NCBI RefSeq assembly: GCF_022346885.1
Contig: NZ_JAKRNK010000002.1
Location: 930,001 to 994,000 of the forward strand
DNA length: 64,000 bases
Direction: 5' to 3'
Source of the DNA: Paenibacillus sp. ACRRX
GTDB taxonomy: Bacteria; Bacillota; Bacilli; Paenibacillales; Paenibacillaceae
Below the pieces are notes generated by a model. That model was not told the origin of the DNA. It was given only the letters and a program-made list of their open reading frames with translations, and did no database searches. A program made the position numbers and the translations under genes. This document shows, one piece after another, positions 57,139 through 64,000 of the stretch (within the stretch, counting starts at the first letter, position 1; each line of letters starts with the position of its first letter).

Positions 57139-57621
57139 TTAATACATCTTCGTATCCAGCTGACGCTGTACAATTCGTACAATATCCGCAATATAATCAC
57201 CAATAATAGGCAGATTAAGTGCACCTAACCATTGGAACACATACAGCAGCATCGCTGTAATTACCGTCAGGCCAACAGCGATGCCAACACCTTTGGCTGC
57301 CCCAGCCATCAGGTTGACCCAGATTAACTTGCGTGGTTTTAATAGAAGCTCCGTATATTCGTACATACGGGACTTTTCCATTTGCAGCGCAAGCTTCTGC
57401 GTAAGAAGATGTACCTGCTCCAATATTTCACGGTCTGATTTATTTTTATTTTGAATACATTCCGAAATTTGTTTAGTAAGCTTAGCAGATAATTCCTCTT
57501 CACTTTGTTGCTTTTTCTTTTTCATTAAGGAAAGCCCCCTGTTCGGGTCAACAATGGTATCCTGTGAAAAAGAGCGTGACCGCCCGCGACTGTGTGCCGC
57601 TTCGGTCGACGCTCTCTTCAT
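57139..57621 (-). CDS. DUF5665 family membrane protein
   Basis: The C-terminal part matches DUF5665: LLLKPRKLIWVNLMAGAAKG then VGIAVGLTVITAMLLYVFQW then LPIIGDYIADIV, with one transmembrane helix and an amphipathic end. The frame allows ATG at 57621 (160 aa) or ATG at 57525 (128 aa, MKKKKQQSEEE), the latter with AGGGGG about 11 nt upstream; which is used is unclear. It converges with the zinc-finger gene; stops are 2 bp apart. Function unknown. Confidence 0.75.
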   Translation of the reverse strand: MKRASTEAAHSRGRSRSFSQDTIVDPNRGLSLMKKKKQQSEEELSAKLTKQISECIQNKNKSDREILEQVHLLTQKLALQMEKSRMYEYTELLLKPRKLIWVNLMAGAAKGVGIAVGLTVITAMLLYVFQWLGALNLPIIGDYIADIVRIVQRQLDTKMY

Positions 57622-57753
57622 ATGCCTTGAAGTTGTTCTGTCCCACGTTCACACTCTAGTGTGACCAGAAGAGATCGGTTATATGCTTAACATCGCAGCA
57701 TCTCAACATCTCAACATCCTACAATCAGACAATCATCAGACCCTATCATCCAA

Positions 57754-60700
57754 TTAACGAATCACTAGCCCAATCGTCTTGGAACCTAATTCAATGGTTT
57801 CCATGTCTGCTTCTTGACCAAACGACAGAGCGGACACCAGAACGTTGTCCCGCAGTGTGGATTCAAATGCTTGGATGGCCGCTTGCAGTTCCGCATCTAC
57901 ATGCAGGACGAGGTCAACACGCTTCTCGATTGGTAGATCGTGCTTCTTGCGTGTATCTTGAATAGCACGAACCACTTCGCGCACCCAGCCTTCCTGCTCA
58001 AGTTCAGGTGTAATATCTGTATTCAACGCTACTGTCATCTTGTAGCCAGATGCGGAAGCAAACCCTTCCTTCGCAATCTTCTCGATCAGAAGCTCTTCTC
58101 CCGTAACCGTCAGCACTTCTCCATCAGAGCTTGTAAAGGACCACGATCCACTTTCGACGATTTTGCGCGCTGCTTGCGCATTCATAGCGCGGAGCTCATT
58201 TTGTAATGGGCCGACATTTTTGCCGTACTTCTTGCCCGCTACTTTCAGGTTAAGCTTCAGGCTAAAGTCTACAAAGCCATTATCGCTATTCTCGATGCGA
58301 ATTTGTTTCACGTTAATTTCGTCCTTGATCACTTCCTCGTAGCCGCCAAGATCGAATTCACGATCCATCGACACGATCAATTCTGAAAGCGGCTGACGTG
58401 TCTTGATACTAGTCTCGTTACGAACATTTCGCGCCAATTCGACGATTTGACGAGCCGTCTCCATATCTCGCTCCAGCTCTACGTCAATCATTGCAGCATC
58501 AGCATGCGGATAATCGGCCAGATGCACGCTCTCATGTTCACCACCCAAATTGCCGTACATATCTTCTGCCAGCATTGGCGCGTATGGCGCAATCAACTTG
58601 GACAGCGTCAACAACACCTGTTGCAGCGTCTGGTAAGCAGACAGCTTATCGTCTGTCATTTCACTGCCCCAGAAACGATCACGTGAACGGCGAATATACC
58701 AGTTACTCAGCTCATCAACATACAACTCGATAGCTTTGGCAGGATTCAAGAAGTCATTAGCTTCTAGTCCTTTGCTTACTGTTGTCATTAGCGTATGGAG
58801 ACGAGACAAAATCCAACGGTCCAACTTATTGCTGGATGGCTTCACTGGATATGCGCTTGCGTCATAATTATCAATCGTAGCGTACAACGCATAAAATGCA
58901 TGTGTATTCACAAGTGTATCAATTACTTTGGACTTGGCTTCGGCAACGATCTGCTTGGAGAAGCGCTTCGAGTTCCAAGGTGCGCTATCAGAGAGCAGCG
59001 CCCAACGGAATGCGTCTGAGCCGTATTCATTGATGATTTCCCATGGATCAATGACATTGCCTTTGGATTTGGACATCTTCTGACCGTTCTCATCCAAAAT
59101 ATGCCCCGTCGCCATAACCGCTTTATACGGTGCCACTCCTTTGAACAGCGTAGCCACCGCCAGCAAGCTGAAGAACCAGCCGCGTGTCTGGTCGATTCCT
59201 TCACAGATCATATCCGCCGGGAATTGCTCCTCAAATTTGTGCTGATCACCAAACGGGTAATGCTGCTGCGCAAATGGCATCGATCCACTATCGAACCAAA
59301 CGTCGATAACCTCGGATGTACGCTCCATCACACCGCCTTCGCAGTGAGGGCAATGCAGGTGCACTGCATCTACATAAGGCTTATGCAATTCCAAATCCTC
59401 ACTTACCGGACTAGTTGCACGCTCACGCAAATCAACATGACTGCTCGGTGCATATTCTCCATGACAGGAGTTACATACCCATACGTTAAGCGGTGTGCCC
59501 CAATAACGATTGCGGCTGATGTTCCAGTCCACCAAATCCTCTAGGAAGTTACCAAAGCGTCCTTCACGGATATGACCAGGATACCAGTTGACCTTGCTGT
59601 TATTTTCTATTAACTGTTCTTTAACCGCTGTCGTCTTAATGAACCAGGATTCTGTTGCATAATATAACAACGGGGATTTACAGCGCCAGCAGAATGGATA
59701 GCTGTGCTCATATTTTTCCTTACTGAATAAAGTTCCGCGCTCGGACAACATCTTCACGATGTCTATATCACAATCCTTCACGAAGCGCCCTGCCAGATCT
59801 GTAATCTCGTCCGTATAACGTCCGTGTGTATCGACTACACTCACGAAGCTAAGCCCGTTATCGCGGCATGCCTTATAGTCATCCTCACCATGTGCAGGCG
59901 CCATATGCACGATTCCCGTACCGCTTGCATCCGTCACAAAGTCGGCGCCAACGATATGATGTCCCTTCTCAGGCTTCACATAAGTGAACGGAGCATCGTA
60001 GGACTTCCCAATAAACTCTGCACCTTTATGTGTAGACAGTACTTCGTAATCCTCTTTCATAACCTCTGTTACAAGATTACTTGCTACGATATAAACTTCG
60101 TCCCCTTGCTGAACCCGGACATAATCCATTGCAGGATTCATCGCTAACGCTACGTGTGCCGGCAGCGTCCAAGGTGTCGTCGTCCACGCGAGCACATATT
60201 CACCACTGTCATGCAGCTTAAACTTGGCTGTTGCGGACAGATCTTTCACCGTCTCGTATCCTTGTGCCACTTCATGTGAGCTGAGCGTTGTCTGGCAGCA
60301 AGGGCAATAAGGGCTTACACGGTGACCTTTATACAGGAGTCCTTTTTGATGAATCGTCGACAAAATGTGCCATACACTCTCGATATATTTATTATCCAGC
60401 GTAATATACGGATCGTCCATGTTAGTCCAGTATCCGATCGCTTCTGTCAGTTCACGCCATTTGTGTTCGTATACAAATACGCTGTCTTTACATTTTTTAA
60501 TAAAGGCTTCGACGCCATAATTCTCAATCTCTTGCTTGCCAGATATGCCAAGCTGTTTCTCCACGCCTAGTTCTACTGGAAGTCCATGTGTATCCCATCC
60601 AGCTTTACGAACAACACGATAGCCCGACATCGTCTTGTAGCGGCAAATAAAATCTTTGAGCACCCGACCGAGCACATGCCCGATATGAGGCTCACCGTTA

Positions 60701-60846
60701 GCAGTCGGCGGCCCTTCGTAGAATACAAAGTTCGGCTTGTCTTCACGGGAATTGATCGATTTTTTAAATGTGCCTTCACCATTCCATTTTTGCAACACTC
60801 GCAGTTCACGGTCACGTGCACGTTCTTTGACGTCTACTTTTCTCAC
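57754..60846 (-). CDS. ileS: Isoleucyl-tRNA synthetase, class 2-like (IleS2 type)
   Basis: 1030 residues. HIGH motif in GEPHIGHVLGRVLKD, KMSKS in GQKMSKSKGNVIDP, editing domain with WTTTPWTLPAHVALAMNP and THGRYTDEI. The length, PNFVFYEGPPTANG, the CPHC knuckle (LHCPHCEGGV) in the insert and the lack of the usual C-terminal zinc finger of the 920-residue bacterial enzyme point to the eukaryote-like IleRS2 type. That type is linked in the literature to mupirocin tolerance. The gene is preceded by an Ile-type T-box leader. Confidence 0.95.
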   Translation of the reverse strand: MRKVDVKERARDRELRVLQKWNGEGTFKKSINSREDKPNFVFYEGPPTANGEPHIGHVLGRVLKDFICRYKTMSGYRVVRKAGWDTHGLPVELGVEKQLGISGKQEIENYGVEAFIKKCKDSVFVYEHKWRELTEAIGYWTNMDDPYITLDNKYIESVWHILSTIHQKGLLYKGHRVSPYCPCCQTTLSSHEVAQGYETVKDLSATAKFKLHDSGEYVLAWTTTPWTLPAHVALAMNPAMDYVRVQQGDEVYIVASNLVTEVMKEDYEVLSTHKGAEFIGKSYDAPFTYVKPEKGHHIVGADFVTDASGTGIVHMAPAHGEDDYKACRDNGLSFVSVVDTHGRYTDEITDLAGRFVKDCDIDIVKMLSERGTLFSKEKYEHSYPFCWRCKSPLLYYATESWFIKTTAVKEQLIENNSKVNWYPGHIREGRFGNFLEDLVDWNISRNRYWGTPLNVWVCNSCHGEYAPSSHVDLRERATSPVSEDLELHKPYVDAVHLHCPHCEGGVMERTSEVIDVWFDSGSMPFAQQHYPFGDQHKFEEQFPADMICEGIDQTRGWFFSLLAVATLFKGVAPYKAVMATGHILDENGQKMSKSKGNVIDPWEIINEYGSDAFRWALLSDSAPWNSKRFSKQIVAEAKSKVIDTLVNTHAFYALYATIDNYDASAYPVKPSSNKLDRWILSRLHTLMTTVSKGLEANDFLNPAKAIELYVDELSNWYIRRSRDRFWGSEMTDDKLSAYQTLQQVLLTLSKLIAPYAPMLAEDMYGNLGGEHESVHLADYPHADAAMIDVELERDMETARQIVELARNVRNETSIKTRQPLSELIVSMDREFDLGGYEEVIKDEINVKQIRIENSDNGFVDFSLKLNLKVAGKKYGKNVGPLQNELRAMNAQAARKIVESGSWSFTSSDGEVLTVTGEELLIEKIAKEGFASASGYKMTVALNTDITPELEQEGWVREVVRAIQDTRKKHDLPIEKRVDLVLHVDAELQAAIQAFESTLRDNVLVSALSFGQEADMETIELGSKTIGLVIR

Positions 60847-60869
60847 AGCAATCTTCCTTTCAGTCTAAG

Positions 60870-61200
60870 AAAATAAAAAAACCCGCCCCCAAAAAGGGAC
60901 GAGGTTAGCTCGCGTTACCACCCTTGTTCCGTCAATCATCATCACGAACAAGTCTCATTACATACAAGTAAAAGAGAGACCTCTGTTCATTCAATCAACG
61001 GCACTCAACAGCCCGGATAACGGTCGGAAGCCGATTATGCTTACGGTCCAAGCACATAGCCTGCTCTCAGCATAATATCTCGGGGATGATGTCCTCTACG
61101 TCATGTTCATCGGTTCTCAGCTTATCCGACTCTCTGGTAGAACCATGTACGTTAAGGTGCGTTCCCGTCCATGAAATTACGATATACAACTAGGCAACAT
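60870..61200 (-). promoter_or_regulatory. T-box riboswitch leader of ileS
   Basis: On the minus strand: AGAGAGTCGG near 61130, AGAACCGATGAAC-type loop, candidate specifier ATC at about 61090-61085 (Ile), the T-box sequence AAGGGTGGTAACGCGAG (about 60926-60910), and a terminator CGTCCC-TTTTT-GGGGCG followed by seven T at 60881-60875. Uncharged tRNA-Ile would stabilise the antiterminator and allow ileS transcription. Confidence 0.9.
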
Positions 61201-61226
61201 ATGCTGCCACACGTAAATTATAACTA

Positions 61227-61255
61227 TTTATAACGCGTTTCGCAGAAAAAGTCAA
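61227..61255 (-). promoter_or_regulatory. Promoter of the ileS leader
   Basis: TTGACT (61255-61250), 17-nt spacer, TATAAA (61232-61227) on the minus strand, immediately upstream of the T-box leader and about 30 bp past the divIVA stop. Confidence 0.82.
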
Positions 61256-61287
61256 ACGCTGTCCTGGTATACACATACAAATGGACT

Positions 61288-61770
61288 TTAGTAAGGTTCT
61301 CTTACTTCAGCCCGCTCAAGCGCTTCCCAGCCATCCTGAGTTAGCAGTTCAAGCTGCGCCTCTATTAAAGTACGGAAGCGTGCTCGATATATAGAAGCCT
61401 GTTTCTTCAGCTCGTCTACTTCCATCGCTATTTTACGTGACTTCGACAAGGCATCGTTCACAATACGGTCTGCATTTTTCTCTGCTTCTTTCAGGATAAG
61501 CTGTGCTTCCTTCTTTGCATTTCCTCTCACTTCATCAGCAGCTTCCTGTGCAACAATAATCGTTTTACTTAACGTTTCTTCCAAGTTCGCAAAGTGGTTC
61601 AGCTTGTCCTGCAAAGACTGCGCATGATTCTGAATTTCCTTATTCTCACGGATCATCGCTTCATAATCTTTAATGATCTGATCCAGAAATTCATTTACTT
61701 CGTCTTCATCGTATCCACGCAGCTTGCGCCCGAACTCTTTATTATGTATATCTAATGGTGTCAAAGGCAT
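61288..61770 (-). CDS. divIVA: DivIVA cell-division/polar protein
   Basis: About 160 residues. The N-terminal lipid-binding signature MPLTPLDIHNKEFGRKLRGY then DEDEVNEFLDQIIKDYE is diagnostic. Long coiled coil follows (DKLNHFANLEETLSKTIIVA). ATG at 61770 lies 8 nt after GAGGAGG; GTG at 61779 is in frame but less well placed. It marks curved membranes and recruits division proteins. The C-terminal 30 residues (RARFRTLIEAQLELLTQDGW) are the usual tail. Confidence 0.95.
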   Translation of the reverse strand: MPLTPLDIHNKEFGRKLRGYDEDEVNEFLDQIIKDYEAMIRENKEIQNHAQSLQDKLNHFANLEETLSKTIIVAQEAADEVRGNAKKEAQLILKEAEKNADRIVNDALSKSRKIAMEVDELKKQASIYRARFRTLIEAQLELLTQDGWEALERAEVREPY

Positions 61771-61891
61771 GGTGTGCACCTCCTCAAATTTACGAACCCT
61801 CTAAAACAGTTAGTGGTTACAATCATTCGACAGGAACTGTCATTATTCCTGCCTTTTATTTAGTCTAATTATTTCTGTTCTGGCTATACAT

Positions 61892-62677
61892 CTATACATA
61901 TACGCCGACAGTCACACGGACACGGCCTTTCTTCGTCACGCCCTCTTCCTCAAGCACTTTGAATCTGCCAAACCCTTTCAAAGAAACGACATCCCCTGAT
62001 CTCAGCTGTGCGGATGGATCTTCCTCGACCCTCCAATTTACCTTGCATCGTCCACCCTTGATAGGCACGACGATCTTGGTTCGACTAAGACGGTAAACAT
62101 CACTTGCGATTCCATCCAGCCGCATCGAGGCGACGGACAGCTGCATCGGCTTAAGCGTAACTTCTACAGGTCGAAGACTAGAGAGCGGCACAATCCCTGT
62201 TGATACAGGCACACGGTGCACTTGCTGCAAATGTGTATCCAGAAAGGAGGAGATATCATCAGTGACAAGCACATGACAGCAATCGTCCGCCACATGGATG
62301 TCTCCAATCTTGTCCCGCTTAATGCCGAGTCCGAGTATCGCTCCCATAAAATCTCCGTGCTCCAACTCAAGCCACTTGCGATCAGGTGATTGAATGTCTA
62401 ACACCTGGATGTTCATCGGCTCCGCTTCCAGATATACATAATCAGGAGCAATACAAGCCCGTTGACGCTCCGCACCTGGATATCCGCCATCCACCCGAAC
62501 ATGAACGTCTGGATGACGGTTCGCCAACGTTTGCACGATGTAGATTTGTCGCGGATCCATGAAATCTGTAAGTCGCACTTCATGATGTTCTGCGGCACGC
62601 TCAATCCATTCTAGAACTCTGTCGACAAATACCCGTTCTTCAGGATGAAAGTGAACCATTAATTGTTCATTGCCCAT
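61892..62677 (-). CDS. ylmH: YlmH family S4-domain RNA-binding protein
   Basis: 261 residues. The C-terminal S4 domain (VASMRLDGIASDVYRLSRTK then IVVPIKGGRCKVNWRVEEDP then GDVVSLKGFGRFKV) is clear. The N-terminal part contains GYPGAERQRACIAPD and a ferredoxin-like fold with DFMGAILGLGIKRDKIGDI. YlmH proteins bind 50S subunits with peptidyl-tRNA and support ribosome rescue. Located between ylmG and divIVA as usual. ATG 62677. Confidence 0.93.
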   Translation of the reverse strand: MGNEQLMVHFHPEERVFVDRVLEWIERAAEHHEVRLTDFMDPRQIYIVQTLANRHPDVHVRVDGGYPGAERQRACIAPDYVYLEAEPMNIQVLDIQSPDRKWLELEHGDFMGAILGLGIKRDKIGDIHVADDCCHVLVTDDISSFLDTHLQQVHRVPVSTGIVPLSSLRPVEVTLKPMQLSVASMRLDGIASDVYRLSRTKIVVPIKGGRCKVNWRVEEDPSAQLRSGDVVSLKGFGRFKVLEEEGVTKKGRVRVTVGVYV

Positions 62678-62696
62678 CTGCTTTATCCTTCATCTG

Positions 62697-62975
62697 CTAC
62701 AAAATAGATGTAACAACCGTAATTAATCCCATATTTACAAATCGAAGCACAAACAACGCAACAATCGGTGAAATGTCGATCATGCCACCGAGTGGCGGAA
62801 TAAAGCGACGGAATATCCCTAAGTAAGGCTCTACCAATTTACCAATTGTCTCCCCAATAAAACTAGACCGAACATTCGGCACCCATGACATCAGTACATA
62901 AATAATAATTAGCCACCAGTAGACCTCAAACAACACATTTATATACTTAATTATTTGATATTCCAAACCAGTCAA
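62697..62975 (-). CDS. ylmG: YggT family membrane protein
   Basis: 92 residues, two to three transmembrane segments (VYWWLIIIYVLMSWVP and ISPIVALFVLRFVNMGLITV) with the conserved EPYLGIFRRFIPPLGGMIDI loop typical of YggT proteins. TTG at 62975 follows GAGGTGAACTTAAT; a ylmG ortholog in the division cluster. Involved in septum or envelope integrity in other bacteria; details unsettled. Confidence 0.92.
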   Translation of the reverse strand: MTGLEYQIIKYINVLFEVYWWLIIIYVLMSWVPNVRSSFIGETIGKLVEPYLGIFRRFIPPLGGMIDISPIVALFVLRFVNMGLITVVTSIL

Positions 62976-62982
62976 ATTAAGT

Positions 62983-63441
62983 TCACCTCATTTGATTATA
63001 ATCAAGCTCTTCGGAAAACATTTCTGTGATCGAACCTTGTACTTCAATATGCTCAGGCACACATAAGAAAATATTACTACCGATCTTAGAAATGTTACCA
63101 CTTAAAGCATACACGGTTCCGCTCAAAAAATCGATAATACGCAGCGCTTGATCATTGCGAATACGTTGTAGATTGATGACAACCGAGCGGCGGGAGCGAA
63201 GATGGTCGGCAATTTCCTGCGCTTCATCGTAAGAGCGAGGCTCATAAAGTACCACTTTGCTAGCCTTTTGTGAATGTATACTCACAATATTAGCTCCCTT
63301 CGCAGATTTACGATGTTGATCAAATACAGGCGCTTCAACTTCCTGCTCATAATCATCATGAGAAGCTACTTTCTCCCGCTCTGTATATTCTTCTTCTTCC
63401 TGCATACCGATAAAATTCAAAAAACGGTTCATTACGCCCAT
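62983..63441 (-). CDS. sepF: SepF, Z-ring anchor
   Basis: 152 residues. N-terminal amphipathic membrane anchor [19 protein letters not shown] and a C-terminal SepF core [20 protein letters not shown], then [20 protein letters not shown] and [20 protein letters not shown]. Tethers FtsZ to the membrane in Firmicutes. One base separates its start from the ylmE stop. Confidence 0.95.
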   Translation of the reverse strand: MGVMNRFLNFIGMQEEEEYTEREKVASHDDYEQEVEAPVFDQHRKSAKGANIVSIHSQKASKVVLYEPRSYDEAQEIADHLRSRRSVVINLQRIRNDQALRIIDFLSGTVYALSGNISKIGSNIFLCVPEHIEVQGSITEMFSEELDYNQMR

Positions 63442-63442
63442 C

Positions 63443-64000
63443 TTATTCCCCTTCTTTCCCCACCAGGATGGAACCGAGTCGAACCCAGGTTGCTCCCTCT
63501 TCGATTGCTACTTCGAAATCGTTTGACATCCCCATGGATAGATGTTGTATAGGTTCCGACAAATTGTGATTGATCTCGTCGCGCAATTGGCGCAAGCCGC
63601 GAAACACAGGTCTCGTATCTTCAGGCTCTGCCTCATAAGGTGCCATTGTCATAAACCCAAACGGCACAATATGCGGGTACTCACGCAACTGCTCCAAAAA
63701 CGGCTTCACTTCATCAGGAGCAAGCCCTTGCTTAGTTTGTTCACCTGAAATATTCACTTGAATAAAGCAGCGCACCTTCGTCTGGAGTGAACTCGCACGC
63801 TTCTCGATTGCTTCCGCCAATGACACACGATCTAAGGAATGGATGTACGGAAACTTACCAACGACATCCTTAGCTTTCTTTGATTGAAGCGACCCGATAA
63901 AATGCCACGTCGCATCTGAGTGAAAGGAATTCCACTTCTCTTCGGCATCTTGCCAACGGTTCTCACCAATATGTGTTAGTCCAGCCTGTATAGCTGCACC
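63443..64000 (-). CDS. ylmE: YggS/YlmE family PLP homeostasis protein (5' end outside window)
   Basis: The frame is open from the last base of the window (starting [20 protein letters not shown]) to the stop at 63443, so only the first part of the gene, with the PLP-Lys, is missing. Motifs: [24 protein letters not shown] ([20 protein letters not shown]), [36 protein letters not shown]. It is a non-enzymatic PLP-binding protein buffering PLP. The ATG at 63826 sometimes inferred is internal. Confidence 0.93.
   Translation of the reverse strand, partial: GAAIQAGLTHIGENRWQDAEEKWNSFHSDATWHFIGSLQSKKAKDVVGKFPYIHSLDRVSLAEAIEKRASSLQTKVRCFIQVNISGEQTKQGLAPDEVKPFLEQLREYPHIVPFGFMTMAPYEAEPEDTRPVFRGLRQLRDEINHNLSEPIQHLSMGMSNDFEVAIEEGATWVRLGSILVGKEGE

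Overview
This window is part of a low-to-mid GC Firmicutes genome, most likely a Paenibacillaceae member (Paenibacillus or a close relative). The evidence is the divIVA-ylmH-ylmG-sepF-ylmE block next to ileS and lspA, a PyrR-attenuated pyr operon, a dapL-type aminotransferase, a class-2-type IleRS behind an Ile T-box, and the local habit of pairing PepSY proteins with a two-component system and a MacB-like ABC cassette. Protein identities come from reading translations and motifs by eye; no database search was possible.

Positions 1 to about 31785 are the right-hand part of a large temperate prophage; its left end and structural genes lie outside the window. Almost everything is on the minus strand, in tightly overlapping genes. 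From right to left: a tyrosine integrase (30636-31607) beside a tRNA-Leu(UAA) gene cut in its anticodon loop; a Rep-like helix-turn-helix protein with iteron-like repeats; a run of small accessory genes; a DUF3102 protein, an ORF6C-like protein, a DnaC-type loader, a DnaB-type helicase, a low-GC insert with its own promoter, and a Toprim primase. Then comes a control region with a Cro-type regulator diverging from a sigma-like factor, followed by a zinc-type ssDNA-binding protein, nucleases, a family A DNA polymerase, a DnaQ-like protein, a PD-(D/E)XK nuclease, an HExxH peptidase, a RuvC-like resolvase, an adenosylcobalamin-dependent ribonucleotide reductase, a dUTPase, a 3D-domain protein, an HNH endonuclease, a dNMP kinase and a C5 cytosine methyltransferase. 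The phage therefore appears to carry most of a replisome plus its own deoxynucleotide supply.

The most unusual prophage signal concerns translation starts. Many genes start with TTG or GTG after an extended ribosome binding site, GGAGGCGGT. Three genes (3D-domain protein, PD-(D/E)XK nuclease, Rep-like protein) have their only good Shine-Dalgarno sequence in front of an in-frame ATC codon, which suggests AUC initiation. Several genes below about 60 codons were found by hand.

Positions 31786-64000 are host chromosome: the broken tRNA-Leu, tRNA-Ile(CAU) and initiator tRNA-Met; a five-gene ABC export-type cassette (32526-39670) with a palindromic site at its promoter; a divergent response regulator/histidine kinase pair with two PepSY proteins; and the pyr operon pyrR-pyrB-pyrC-carA-carB-pyrF-pyrE (52786 down to 43970) with promoter, PyrR-binding hairpin and attenuator. 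These are followed by dapL, rluD-like, lspA, a DksA/TraR-type zinc finger gene, a DUF5665 protein, ileS with T-box leader, and the division cluster divIVA, ylmH, ylmG, sepF, ylmE (the last cut by the window end).
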